Positions 19,815 through 30,213 of a stretch of 64,000 bases of DNA are shown here, piece by piece. The notes below the pieces were generated by a model. It made no database searches. It saw only the letters and a program-made list of their open reading frames with translations, and was not told the origin of the DNA. The stretch spans positions 62,001 to 126,000 of the forward strand of contig NZ_JADH01000001.1 of assembly GCF_000518285.1 (NCBI RefSeq), in the 5' to 3' direction. The position numbers and the translations under genes are program-made. The DNA is from Williamsoniiplasma lucivorax ATCC 49196 (GTDB lineage Bacteria; Bacillota_I; Bacilli_A; Mycoplasmatales; Mycoplasmataceae). The number at the start of each line of letters is the position of its first letter. Position 1 is the first letter of the stretch.

Positions 19815-20144
19815 ATGAAGAAAATTGGCATTGATATTGTTGAAAATACCAGAATAAAATTAAATGATGAGTTTTTAAAGAAGTTTTTAACAAAGCAAGA
19901 AATGACTTATCTAAAAAGTGTCCAAAGCACCCAGCGTCAAATTGAATTTGCCGCTGGACGATGAGCTGTCAAAGAAGCCATTTTTAAAGTCTTAACCAAA
20001 ACAGAACATCTTGCTTTTAACCAAATTGAAATTGCTTATGATGCAGAAAAATGTCCAATTATTCTCAATTCTGAACTAGCGAACATTGCGATTTCCATTT
20101 CTCACGAGAGACATTTTTCTGTCGCTGTTGCGATGCAAAACTAA
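19815..20144 (+). CDS. acpS: Holo-ACP synthase AcpS
   Basis: Transfers 4'-phosphopantetheine from CoA to acyl carrier protein. The 109-residue product has GIDIVEN (metal-binding Asp, residues 5-11) and AAGRWAVKEAIFK (catalytic Glu and Lys region, about 46-58) and ends with ISISHERHFSVAVA. Spacing and length fit AcpS. The TGA at 19963 is the Trp of GRWAVKEA. The ribosome binding site (ATGGAGTTAAA) is adequate. Confidence 0.93.
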
Positions 20145-20203
20145 GCAATTTAATTGTTGAAAACTTAATTGATTGCGAAAAAACAAATGTAAATATTTAA
20201 GTT

Positions 20204-20209
20204 TATAAT
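20204..20209 (+). promoter_or_regulatory. -10 element upstream of thyA
   Basis: TATAAT 52 bp before thyA, in the 116-bp gap after acpS. Probably the promoter for thyA-folA-plsC; the -35 is not clear. Confidence 0.4.
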
Positions 20210-20260
20210 TAAAATAATGAAAGATGAGAACATCTTAAAAAATAGAGTAGAGGTTATAAA

Positions 20261-21130
20261 ATGCAACAATATTTAGATTTATTAAAGTTAGTGAAGGCAA
20301 AAGGTGAACATCGTTCTAATCGTACAGGAATTGATACAATTTCTTATTTCGGTGCTCAATCTCGTTATGATTTACGTCATGGTTTTCCGTTGGTCACTAC
20401 TAAAAAAGTGTTTATGAAAGGGATTACTCATGAACTTTTATGATTTATTGCTGGAGATACTAATATTAAATATTTAGTTGACCATGATGTCAAAATTTGA
20501 AATGAATGACCTTATGAAAAATTCAAAAAAAGTTCAGATTTTCAAGGCGAAACATTAGCTGAATTTATTGATTTAATTAAAACTAATGCTGATTTTGCCC
20601 GCGTTCATGGTGATTTAGGACCAGTTTATGGAAAACAATGAAGAGATTTTGGTGGGGTTGATCAATTAAAAAAAATTATTCAAGAAATTAAAACTAATCC
20701 AGATTCAAGAAGATTGATTATTTCAGCTTGAAATCCTCCCCTTGTTGATTCGATGGCCTTACCTCCATGTCACACTATGTTTCAATTTTATGTGTCACCA
20801 GATCATAAAACTTTAAACCTCCAACTTTACCAAAGAAGTGGTGATTTATTTTTAGGAGTGCCATTTAATATTGCTAGTTATGCTTTATTATTAGCAATGG
20901 TCGCTCAAGAATGTAACTTAGAAGCTGGTGAATTTATTCATACAATTGGGGATGCTCATATTTATGTTAATCATCTTGAACAAGTTGATTTACAACTAAC
21001 TCGTGAACCAAAAAAATTACCAACTTTAGTAATTAATAATTTCACATCAATTTTTGATGTGAAATTCGAAGATATTAAAATTGAAAATTATGATTCATGA
21101 CCAGCCATTAAAGGCGAGGTTGCAGTTTAA
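20261..21130 (+). CDS. thyA: Thymidylate synthase
   Basis: Converts dUMP to dTMP with methylene-tetrahydrofolate. 289 residues. The start [15 protein letters not shown], the phosphate-binding RRLIISAWNP and the catalytic Cys in [13 protein letters not shown] (about residue 168) are all present, with [17 protein letters not shown] and [13 protein letters not shown] after. TGA encodes the Trp in HELLWFIAGDTN. The last base of the stop overlaps the folA start. Confidence 0.97.
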
Positions 21131-21615
21131 TGATTATTTTAATTTATGCTCAGACCAAAGAAGGGGTGATTGGAAATGACGATCGCCTTCCTTGAAACAT
21201 TCCAGCCGAAATGAAACATTTTCAAGCAACAACACTAAATCACACAGTTTTAATGGGAAGCAAAACTTTTGTTTCGATGAAAAATCGTCCCTTAAAAAAT
21301 CGCTTCAACATCGTCATCACCAGAAATCCAAAAAAATTTAACGAGATCAAAGCTGATAACTTAATGTTTACAAGTGATGTCGAAGCGATTGTCAAAAAAT
21401 ATCAACACACAAAAACAAATAATTTATATGTGATTGGTGGAAATGAAATTTTTGAATTATTTTTTGATTATGCAGATGAGATAATTAGAACAACGGTCTA
21501 TGAAAATTATCCAGGTAACATCAAAATCTCAAATTACGATTTTGAAAAATTTGAAAAAACAAATATTATTAAAGAGGATGAATTCGAAATCGAATATTTT
21601 AAAAGGAAAGAATAA
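21130..21615 (+). CDS. folA: Dihydrofolate reductase
   Basis: Regenerates tetrahydrofolate after the thymidylate synthase reaction. 161 residues with GVIGNDDRLPWNIPAEMKHF (active-site loop, Trp from TGA), LMGSKTFVSM (NADPH binding) and LYVIGGNEIFELF. The TAATG junctions at both ends overlap thyA and plsC by 1 bp, showing translational coupling of the three genes. Confidence 0.96.
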
Positions 21616-22955
21616 TGGCACCAAAAGAAACAACAAAAACTAAACCAGTTGCAAAAAAACCAACAACTAAAAAAACTGAAACAACTGCTAAAAAAGCACC
21701 TGTTAAAAAGACTGAAAAAGTTGAAGTAAAAACAACTAAACCAGTTACGAAAAAAACAACAACAGCTAAAGTTGCAGTTAAAAAGACTGAAACAGTAACT
21801 GTAAAAGCAGCAACAAAAACAGCAAATAAAACAACAGTTAAAAAGACTGAAAAAGGTGAAGTCAAAACAACTAAACCAGTTGCAAAAAAAGCAACAACAA
21901 CAAAAGCACCAGTTAAACAAAATGCTCAAAAAGAAACACCAAAAATTGCTGAAGTTGAAACAAAGACAGCAGAACCGATTGAATGTTTTAACGAACCTGC
22001 TAAAGAAAACAAAGCTGTAGAAGTTGAAGCACCAAAAGTTGAGATAGAAGCTAACGACCATCAAGTAGCAGAAACTAAAGAAGAAAAAGAAGGAAAGTTT
22101 ATTCTAAATAAAGGTAAAGTATTTTTAATGTGACCATCTTTATTAAACATTAAGATGAAAGCAAAAAAAATTGCTCGTAAAAATAGAAAACATCCTGATT
22201 CTTACAATGAAGAATACCGTTATAACTGAGTTAAAAAAGTCGCTAACAGGATGATTACTGCAATGAATGTTGATGTTAAAGTAGAAGGAATTGAAAACTG
22301 ATTAGATCGTGGTATTGTTTTAGCACCAAATCACCAATCAAACTTTGATGCTTTAGTTTTACTAGCAATTAATGACTTTTCAAAACAACAACCAATTGCT
22401 TTTATTGCCAAAAAAGAATTATGGGATGACAAAAGTTTTGCCCGTTTTGTTGATTTGATTGATTTAATCCCCTTAGACCGTAAAAGTCCTAGAAGTGCTA
22501 TTGAAGCTTTTAAAGAAGCAAGACAATTAATCGTTGATTTCAAACGTAGTTTAGTGATCTTCCCAGAAGGAACTAGATCTGGAGGACAAGAAATTGGCGA
22601 ATTCTTACCAGCATCAATGAAAATTGCTCAAATGGCTAATGCTCCAATTGTGCCAGTGACAATTATGAATTCATATTTAGTCACTGACCCAAATCGTCCA
22701 AAACGCATCGAAGTTAAAGTTGTCTTTGGAAAACCAATCATGCCTCAAAAACATCTTTCTTTAAAAACTGAAGATTTAACTAAAAATGTGCGTAAGGCTG
22801 TGCAATCTGGAATGGATGAATGATTAGATAAAGAAATGACTTATGAATTAAAAGCATTGAAAAAACCAAAAAAACAAAAAAAAGCTCAAGCTCTTAAAAA
22901 AGATAAACCTAAACAAAAAAAATCATTTAAGGATCTTTTCAAGATAGTTGATTAA
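21615..22955 (+). CDS. plsC: 1-acylglycerol-3-phosphate acyltransferase with Lys-rich N-terminal extension
   Basis: A 446-residue protein. Residues about 225-405 are a PlsC acyltransferase: LAPNHQSNFDAL (the HX4D catalytic motif), IAFIAKKELW, VIFPEGTRSGG and APIVPVTI. It makes phosphatidic acid at the membrane. Residues 1-110 are an unusual Lys/Thr/Ala/Pro repeat (TTKPVAKK, APVKKTEK, TTKPVTKK) like histone H1 tails, followed by an acidic linker to about 170. The C-terminal tail is also Lys-rich (KKPKKQKKAQALKKDK). No stop or ribosome binding site separates the parts. It is coupled to folA. Confidence 0.9.
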
Positions 22956-22958
22956 TTT

Positions 22959-22977
22959 AAAACCCTTTTGGGTTTTT
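22959..22977 (+). terminator. Terminator after thyA-folA-plsC
   Basis: AAAACCC/GGGTTTTT stem with a TTTT loop, 4 bp after the plsC stop. Confidence 0.75.
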
Positions 22978-23057
22978 CTTTTTGATTTTTTTGTTTTTTA
23001 GACTTGATTTTTTTAAAAATTAAAAGATAATTAATAAGTATTGTTTTTATTAAGATA

Positions 23058-23087
23058 TTGACTTTACTACATAAATCAACATATACT
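23058..23087 (+). promoter_or_regulatory. Promoter of the tRNA cluster
   Basis: TTGACT, an 18-bp spacer and TATACT, ending 14 bp before the first tRNA. This is one of the best sigma-70-type promoters in the window. Confidence 0.75.
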
Positions 23088-23101
23088 TTATGAGTATTCA
23101 T

Positions 23102-23177
23102 GCTGACTTAGCTCAGTTGGTAGAGCAATTGACTAGTAATCAATAGGTCGTAGGTTCAACTCCTATAGTCAGCACCA
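23102..23177 (+). tRNA. tRNA-Thr (AGT)
   Basis: Cloverleaf: acceptor GCTGACT/AGTCAGC, D arm GCTC...GAGC, anticodon stem ATTGA/TCAAT with loop CTAGTAA (anticodon AGT), T arm GTAGG TTCAACT CCTAT. CCA is encoded. Confidence 0.95.
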
Positions 23178-23184
23178 GATTCAT

Positions 23185-23268
23185 GGAAGGGTAGCGAAGT
23201 GGCTAAACGCGGGTGGCTGTAACCCACTTCCTTTCGGTTCGGGGGTTCGAATCCCTCCCCTTCCACCA
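23185..23268 (+). tRNA. tRNA-Tyr (GTA)
   Basis: Acceptor GGAAGGG with complementary 3' end, anticodon loop CTGTAAC (anticodon GTA), long class II variable arm (CTTCCTTTCGGTTCG region), encoded CCA. Confidence 0.95.
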
Positions 23269-23275
23269 TTTTTTT

Positions 23276-23350
23276 TGGGCTATAGCCAAGCGGTAAGGCA
23301 AGGGACTTTGACTCCCTCATGCGCCGGTTCGAATCCTGCTAGCCCAGCCA
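23276..23350 (+). tRNA. tRNA-Gln (TTG)
   Basis: Acceptor TGGGCTA/TAGCCCA, anticodon stem AGGGA/TCCCT with loop CTTTGAC (anticodon TTG), discriminator G, encoded CCA. Confidence 0.95.
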
Positions 23351-23354
23351 ATAC

Positions 23355-23430
<76 letters not shown>

Positions 23431-23444
23431 TTTATTTTATTCTT

Positions 23445-23532
23445 CCCCAAGTGGCGGAATGGTAGACGCAGTGGACTTAAAATCCACCGAGCTTTATATC
23501 TCGTGCCGGTTCAAGTCCGGCCTTGGGGACCA
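23445..23532 (+). tRNA. tRNA-Leu (TAA)
   Basis: Acceptor CCCCAAG/CTTGGGG, anticodon stem GTGGA/TCCAC with loop CTTAAAA (anticodon TAA), long variable arm (CGAGCTTTATATCTCG), encoded CCA. Confidence 0.95.
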
Positions 23533-23542
23533 TTATAAATGT

Positions 23543-23568
23543 AAAAAACACTTTCGAGTGTTTTTTTT
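23543..23568 (+). terminator. Terminator of the tRNA cluster
   Basis: AAAAACACT/AGTGTTTTT stem with a TTCG tetraloop and T8, 10 bp after tRNA-Leu. Confidence 0.85.
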
Positions 23569-23586
23569 ATTGCCTAACTGAAGATG

Positions 23587-23614
23587 AAAAAAGATGCTTA
23601 GAAGCATCTTTTAT
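23587..23614 (-). terminator. Terminator after the lipoprotein gene
   Basis: AAAAGATGCTT/AAGCATCTTTT perfect stem just beyond the lipoprotein stop at 23620. It is symmetric and could also act on the tRNA transcript. Confidence 0.7.
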
Positions 23615-23619
23615 ATTAT

Positions 23620-24738
23620 TTATTTTCTCTTTTTTAAATCAGCATTGTTGTTAGATTGTGATTTTGGATTCTTTTCAGCTTTTTGAGTAGTTCCTTCGCC
23701 TCCACCTGGTGGTGTTGGTTTTGGATCTTTTGGTTCTTCTGGTTCAGTTGGTGGTGGAGTTGGGGTTTGGCTTACTCCAGAATCTTTAGCATGATCATTT
23801 TTAGTATCTCAGTTTGAAGCACCTTGATCTCAACTATCCAGTTTAGCAATAATTGATTTAACCAAGCCACTAGGAGCCTCTTTATTAAATAATGATTTAA
23901 AATTATTTTCTGATAAAGAGTTATACATTATTGGTTGAATTGCATATATGAATTGATGATATCAACGTTCAAAACCACTTGGTAATTCTTTTGTTGAACC
24001 ATTTTTTAAAAATTCATCACCATATCTGAATCAACCATTATTGATTGAAACAATATGACCATTTTTAACAACTAAGAAAACCGGTCCTTTGGTAATATTT
24101 GTTTTAATGTCATTAATAGCATTATCAATAGCCGTTTTTCTTTTAGTGACTAGATCTTTCCCATTTGGATTATCATAAAATTGTTGGACTGATGCTAATT
24201 GAATCATTAAATCCTTGCGAATAAATTTATCAGCTAAATCAGAAGTCGCCTTACTTAAATCTTCAACCTTATCATAGCTGATGTAATCAAAGAAGAAATT
24301 TGTTGGTCCTGTTGGTTTGGTGAATAAATTATGATCTTTGGCACCAGTAATTTGTCCATATTTTTTACTATTAGTATCTAAATTAACATTAGCTTCTGGA
24401 AGATCAGTATCTTTTCATGTTTGGTTAAAAACGGTTTGCCAACTATCAACATATCAATTACTTGGTGATGCTAGATGCCCAGGTGTAAACTCGGCACTTA
24501 ATTTTCTGGAAACTTCATCCATTGAATCAACATCCATCGCTTTTTTAAACCCATATTCAAAGGAACGCGAAGAAGCATTATCTTTTGCTCCCAGGTAAAT
24601 TACCCCAGCAGAATTTTTCGTTTTTTCAATTAAAGTAACAATTTTATCTTCCGGATTACCCCCAGAACACGCCACAACAGTGAGTGTTGCTGAGACAGCA
24701 ATTCCAACGGTTCCAATAAAGCTTAATAATTTTCTCAT
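23620..24738 (-). CDS. Lipoprotein with Pro-rich C-terminal tail
   Basis: A 372-residue surface lipoprotein, not assigned to a known family. The signal MRKLLSFIGTVGIAVSATLT runs into VVAC, a typical lipobox with Cys24 as the lipidated residue, which the LspA encoded at 41731 could process. A mixed alpha/beta-looking globular part of about 290 residues follows, then a Pro/Gly/Glu-rich tail (TPTPPPTEPEEPKDPKPTPP, GGGGEG) and a basic end (DLKKRK). The start is chosen 6 bp after GGAAGGA; upstream ATG or GTG codons would add 2-5 residues. Monocistronic. Confidence 0.8.
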
Positions 24739-24881
24739 AGCCATTCCTTCCACGTATAATTAATATTTTACTATATTATTTCCCAAGAAGAGAAAATTAA
24801 TAATTAACATCTCAAATTTTTAATAATTATGTTATTATCAATAAAGTATTAAATACTTAATGTAATAGAGAGGTGAATAAC

Positions 24882-25025
24882 ATGCGTGAAGGAATAATTT
24901 TAAGATGTGCTGATTGCAAACATGAAAACTATGTTGGTAAGAACGACAAGAAAAAAGAAAAAATTGAAACAAGCAAATATTGCCCAAATTGCAACAAACA
25001 CACAACTCATAAACAAAAAAAATAG
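24882..25025 (+). CDS. rpmG: 50S ribosomal protein L33
   Basis: A 47-residue L33 with two zinc-ribbon pairs (CADC near residue 9 and CPNC near residue 34) and a basic C terminus. The ATG follows AGAGAGGTG. Too short for usual ORF cut-offs. Terminator directly after. Confidence 0.93.
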   Translation: MREGIILRCADCKHENYVGKNDKKKEKIETSKYCPNCNKHTTHKQKK

Positions 25026-25056
25026 TTAGAACGATTGTTTCTAACTATTTTTTTTG
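25022..25056 (+). terminator. Terminator after rpmG
   Basis: TAGTTAGAA/TTCTAACTA stem with T8, overlapping the rpmG stop codon. Confidence 0.8.
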
Positions 25057-25094
25057 TTTTAATTTACTTAAAATTGAAAAGAGGAATTTTTAAA

Positions 25095-26171
25095 ATGATG
25101 AAAAAAGCAATTATTAAGCAAACGATGACAGAACATAAATTAGATGCGATGCTAATTTATTCTCCTGAAAATCGTTATTGATTTTCGAGATTTAGATCTT
25201 CATTAGGTTATCTTTTAGTCACTAAAAATAAAACTTATTTATTTTTAGATTCACGCTATATTACCATGGCTAGAGAACAAAAAGATTTACAAAACATTGA
25301 TCTTTTAGATTATTGTGGAAAAAGTGTTTGAACAAAAATCAATGAAATTTGTCAAAAAGAAAACATTCAAACAATCGGCTTTGAAGCTGATTGATTAAAA
25401 TATCAAGAAATGCTGAATTTCAAAAAAGTATTACATAGCAAAGATTTTATCCCTGTTGATACTAGCAAATGAAGAATGGTCAAAGATGAATGAGAAATTA
25501 AACAAATTAAAAAAGCTTGCGACATTACCAATCAAGTTTATCAAGATGTTTTAAAGTGAATTAAACCACGTGTGACTGAAAAAGAATTAGCTAGATTTGT
25601 TTCAGATGCTTTTCTCAAATATGGCGCAGATAAATTAAGTTTTGACACAATTGTTGCTAGTGGGGCAAATGGCAGTAAACCACATGCCGTGCCAACTGAC
25701 AAAGTTATTGAAGTTGGCGAATTAATTACTTTAGATATGGGTTGTTTTTACAATGGGTATGCTTCTGATCAAACAAGAACCTTTTTAATTGGTGATGAGT
25801 GTAATATCGCGAAATTAGAAGATATTTACCATATTGTTTATGAAGCCCAAAGTTTAGGGATAAGCATGGTTAAGGCTGGGGTGAATGCTGGGGATATTCA
25901 TCGTGCTGTTGCTAAATTTATTGATCAAAAAGGATATGGTGAATATTTCGACCATGGACTTGGACATGGGTTAGGGATTGAAATTCATGAAGAACCTTAT
26001 GAAAGTCCTTTGTCACAATCAATCTTAAAACCTGGCATGACAATTACTGTGGAACCCGGAATTTATATTCCAGGTTTTGGTGGAGTAAGAATTGAAGATG
26101 ACTTACTTGTCACTGAAACTGGTTATGAAATGTTAACTTCTTCACCACGAGAATTAATTAAAGTAAAATAA
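25095..26171 (+). CDS. pepP: Xaa-Pro peptidase (M24 family)
   Basis: A 358-residue metallo-aminopeptidase that removes N-terminal residues before proline, useful for peptide scavenging. The M24 dinuclear-metal ligands are visible: Asp in LDMGCFYNGYASDQ (two), His in LGHGLGIEIHE, Glu in TVEPGIYIPG and Glu in VRIEDDL. An N-terminal creatinase-like domain precedes it. Start ATG 25095 (or the adjacent ATG 25098) follows GAAAAGAGGAA. Several TGA-Trp codons occur. Terminator at 26188. Confidence 0.93.
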
Positions 26172-26187
26172 AATGCTCAATTTGCAA

Positions 26188-26217
26188 ATAGAAACCGCCC
26201 AGGTTTCTATTTTTTTT
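26188..26217 (+). terminator. Terminator after pepP
   Basis: ATAGAAACC/GGTTTCTAT stem with a GCCCA loop and T8. Confidence 0.85.
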
Positions 26218-26323
26218 GACTTTTGTGGAAAAATTTCTTTTTTTTAGCATAAAAGTCGGAAAATTTAACCAATAACTTTTATATTATAGATAGGGACAAT
26301 AAAAAACCCATCAAGGAGGTCGC

Positions 26324-27031
26324 ATGCTTGTCGCACATCGAGGTTTTAGAAAACCTAATGGTCAAGAAAATCGCATGGTCGATTTTAAAAGAGCTTTAAA
26401 AACATGTAAAGCTGTCGAATTTGATATTCGCATGACTAAAGATAAAAAAATCATTATTTTTCATGATCACAATTTAAAAAGGATCGCTAATGAAAATGTC
26501 ACATTAAGAAAAATTACTTATCCTGAAATTAAAAAATTACCATTTTTTAAAAGTCATAAAGATTTTTTACCACCATTATTTATTGAGGATTTTGTTCATC
26601 AAATTAGTGATCAATATGACATGATTAATGTCGAAATCAAACCTGACCGGTACAATGAGCAAGAATTTGCACAAATTCATGAAGCTTTAACTTTATTAAG
26701 GAAAACAACTGATGCTGAAATTATTGTGTCTTCATTTAGTGTCAAAGTTTTAGCATGAATTGTTACTTTGGATGCAACACAATTTAAAAAAGGTTATTTA
26801 TTTGAAAAGGCTCATGAAATTAATTGAGATTTAATTCGTCAATTTGATTATGTTCATCCATATGTTGGAACTGTTGCTAAAAGAAGTAATAAAAGACTTT
26901 TTAAGGATATTAATTTACCAATGAACATTTGAACATTCAAAACAGATGATCAAGTTGCAAGAGTTAAAAAATTTTATGGTGAAGACCAAATTCATGCCTA
27001 TATTAGTGATAATCCAAATCTAAAAATTTAG
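26324..27031 (+). CDS. glpQ: Glycerophosphodiester phosphodiesterase
   Basis: Hydrolyses glycerophosphodiesters such as glycerophosphocholine to glycerol-3-phosphate and an alcohol. 235 residues. Catalytic features: AHRGFRKPNGQEN (His4, Glu), EFDIRMTKDKKIIIFHDHN (Glu and Asp metal ligands, second His) and MINVEIKPD. No signal peptide, so cytosolic. The start follows AAGGAGG. It is cotranscribed with two permeases, as glpQ and its permease are neighbours in Mycoplasma pneumoniae. Confidence 0.92.
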
Positions 27032-27043
27032 AAAGGTAAATTT

Positions 27044-28546
27044 ATGAATAAATTTCATACTAAAAAAATAAACTTTAAATCCTTTTTTTCAGGTTTGAAA
27101 CAAAACTTTCCATTAATTATTTTAGCTTTAGCTGATGTGGTTGTTTTTGCAATTCCATTGTATATGGAAAATTTCATTCCTAATATTTACAAATACCTTG
27201 GTTTAAATGCTTCGGATTATTCTCAAGCTAGTGCCACATATGGTTTTGTTAGTATTCCTTGTTTTTTAATCGGTTCTTATGTTGGGGACAAATTTAAAAG
27301 TAAAAACTTAATTATTTTAAGTTTGATTTTAACCTTTCTTTTAGGGGGTTGATACATTACCTTACCAATAACTTCAACATATAGTTCTGATGCTTCAATA
27401 ACTGCCATTCAATTAAATGTTATTTTTGCTGGTTTTGCTTTTTCTAAATCTGGTTTATTTTGAGGTCCTTTATGAAAAGTGGTGAAAAATCATCGCACTG
27501 AAGACCTAGAAGGAATTGCTAGAGAAAAGAAAGTTGGCCAAAACAATGGTTATGAAGGGATGATGAATGGACTGATTGGACTGACTTTAGCTTTATTTGG
27601 AACATTACTTTTCCAACTTTCTGACCATCAACTTTTACCAAATGTCATGATTAATGGTCGAGCAGTTGACTCAGGATTCTTTATTCTTGTTTCTGTTTAT
27701 GTCAGTTTAATGGTTGTTGCTTGCTTGCTTTTATTAAAATATATTAAAGCAGTGCAAAACAAACCTGGAGAAATGAGTTTTTCACTTAAATCTATTTACA
27801 ATACTTTAAAAAATTATCAAATCTGATTAATGGCTTTTTTAGTTTTGGGTGTTTATATGTTGCAAATGGGTTTAGGCTCATATATCAATTACCTATCTAA
27901 CATCTTTTTAATCCCAGCATTAGCTGTGATGATTATTGGTATTTTTCGAACTTATGTCATGCGTTTTGTGATGTCTGGTTGGTTTGGCAAAAGGGCTGAT
28001 AAATCACATTCATATATTTTATGAATTTGCATTGGTTTATTTATTGGAATTCTTTTAATTTTAATTGGGGTTGTTTTACCTGGATTTAAAAATAATTTTA
28101 ATCCTAAAGATGATCCAACCATTGGGACAATTGTCCAAGTTGTGGCTTGTTTAAATCTAATTTTACTAGGTGCTTTAACTTGATGCTTAGTTACAATTAG
28201 ATGATCACCCATTGGAGCTGAATTAAATGTTTCTAATAAAGATTATGCGACTGGGGTGAATATCATTTCTGTTATTGCTTTCACTCCAGATGCTTTTTTC
28301 AAACAAATTAAATCAGCAATTGAAGCCAACCATAATATGCCATTAATTAATCCAACCACTGGTCAAGTGACTAAAGTTGCTGACCAATTAGGAAACCAAT
28401 TAATATTGACTGTAGCTATTGGCTTAGGATTATTTGGTTTAATTTCAGGCATTATTCTCTACATTATTCTTTATCGTAAGTCAGACAAGTTTATTTTCAA
28501 AAAATTCAGTAAGCACTCTAAAGATCGCTTACAACAAATAAAATAA
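27044..28546 (+). CDS. Major-facilitator-type permease, copy 1
   Basis: A 500-residue transporter with about 12 hydrophobic segments. A cytosolic loop near residues 145-170 (VKNHRTEDLEGIAREKKVGQ) is followed by NNGYEGMMNGLIGLTLALFG. The first loop has GSYVGDKFKSK, the MFS loop 2-3 motif (GxxxD+xGR-like). It starts 12 bp after the phosphodiesterase stop. By position it may import the diesterase substrate (glycerophosphocholine or related), an inference from context. Confidence 0.8.
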
Positions 28547-28567
28547 TTTATTCAGAAAGGATAAAAT

Positions 28568-30067
28568 ATGAAAAAATTTAATTTAAAAAAAATTGATTTC
28601 AAAACATTTTTTAGTGGGTTTAAACAGAACTTCCCGCTAATTATTCTAGCTTTAGCTGATGTTGTTGTGATGGCAATTCCTTTTTATATGGAAAACTTTA
28701 TTCCTAATATTTATAAAAATATTGGTTTAAGTGCCTCAGAATATTCACAAGCTTCAGCAATTTATGGTTATGTGGCAATCCCATCATACCTTTTAGGTTC
28801 TTATATTGGTGATAAATTCAAAACCAAAACCTTAATTGTGGTGAGTTTAATTATTACTTGTCTTTTAGGTGGTTGGTATATTTCTTTACCAATCACTTCA
28901 ACATTTGCCACAAACTCAATGGTTACTGCCATTCAATTAGATATTATTTTTGCTGGTTTTGCCTTTTCATGTTGCGGACTATTTTGAGGTCCATTATGAA
29001 AAGCAGTTAAGAACCACAGCACTGAACACATTGTTGGAGAAATGAAAGAAAGAAAAGTTGGTCAAAACAATGGTTATCAAGGGATGATGAACGGTTTAAT
29101 TGGACTAACTTTAGCATTATTTGGAACCTTATTATTAGAACTTTCACAAAGTAAAATTTTACCAAATATTATGATTAATGGACGTCCCATTGATTCTGGA
29201 TTTTTCATCCTTGTCACTATCTATACTGCTTTAATTGTGCTTTCAGCTGTTTTAGCATTGAAATATATTAAATCAATCAAAGAAGAAGGAGAGGCGAGTT
29301 TTTCTCTAAAAGCAATTTATCATGTTTTAAAAAATCTACAGATTTGATTATTAGCATTCTTAGTTTTAGGTGTTTATATGTTACAAATGGGATTAAGTTC
29401 TTATGTTAATTATTTATCAAATATCTTTTTAATCCCATCGATAGCTGTCATGATTTTAGGAATTTTTAGAACTTATGTCATGCGCTTTATGGTCTCTGGT
29501 TGGTTTGGTAAAAAAGCTGATAAAGCCCATTCTTACATTATTTGAATTTGTCTTGGATTAATTGTGGGAATTGTTTTAATTTTTATTGGAGTTGTTTTAC
29601 CTGGCTTTAAAAATAATTTTAATCCTAAAGATGACCCAACCGTTGGGACAATTGTCCAAGTTGTGGCTTGTTTAAATTTAGTATTATTAGGTGCTTTAAC
29701 TTGATGTTTGGTCACAATTAGATGATCACCATTAGGAGCTGAATTAAAAATTGAAAATCAAAATTATGCAGCTGGAGTTAATGTTATTTCTGTCATTGCT
29801 TTCACTCCAGATGCTTTCTTCAAACAAGTTAAATCAGCGATTGAAGCAAAACATAATATGCCACTAGTTGACCCTACCACTGGACAAGTCACCCAAGTGG
29901 CTGACCAGTTAGGTAATCAACTGATCTTAGTTGTTGCTATTGGAATGGGCTTATTTGGTTTAATTTCAGGAATTATTTTATATATTGTTCTTTATCGTCA
30001 ATCAGATAAGTTTATTTTTAAGAAATTATCTAAAAAACATCGCCATAAATTACAACAAGTAAAATAA
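28568..30067 (+). CDS. Major-facilitator-type permease, copy 2
   Basis: A 499-residue paralogue of 27044-28546, clearly similar along the whole length with many identical blocks (KQNFPLIILALADVVV, KVGQNNGYQGMMNGLIGLTL). A tandem duplication within the operon. Divergence is concentrated near residues 185-230, so the two may differ in substrate. A terminator follows. Confidence 0.8.
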
Positions 30068-30068
30068 T

Positions 30069-30107
30069 TAAAATTGAAAGTCTTCGTGCTTTCAATTTTA
30101 ATTTTTG
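30069..30107 (+). terminator. Terminator after the glpQ-permease operon
   Basis: TAAAATTGAAAG/CTTTCAATTTTA stem followed by ATTTTTG. Confidence 0.8.
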
Positions 30108-30213
30108 TCCTCTTTTTCAATCCGAAAAAATTTAATTTGGTGACAAAACATTCCCTTTTGACCTAAGAAAAATCCTATTTAATGATAAAATTAAAATAGT
30201 TTAAGGGGAATTC

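Noticed and set aside
21534-22064. Long minus-strand frame rich in Cys and Phe
   Set aside because: It is the antisense shadow of the Lys/Thr-rich part of plsC (AAA/ACA codons read as TTT/TGT); no start context.
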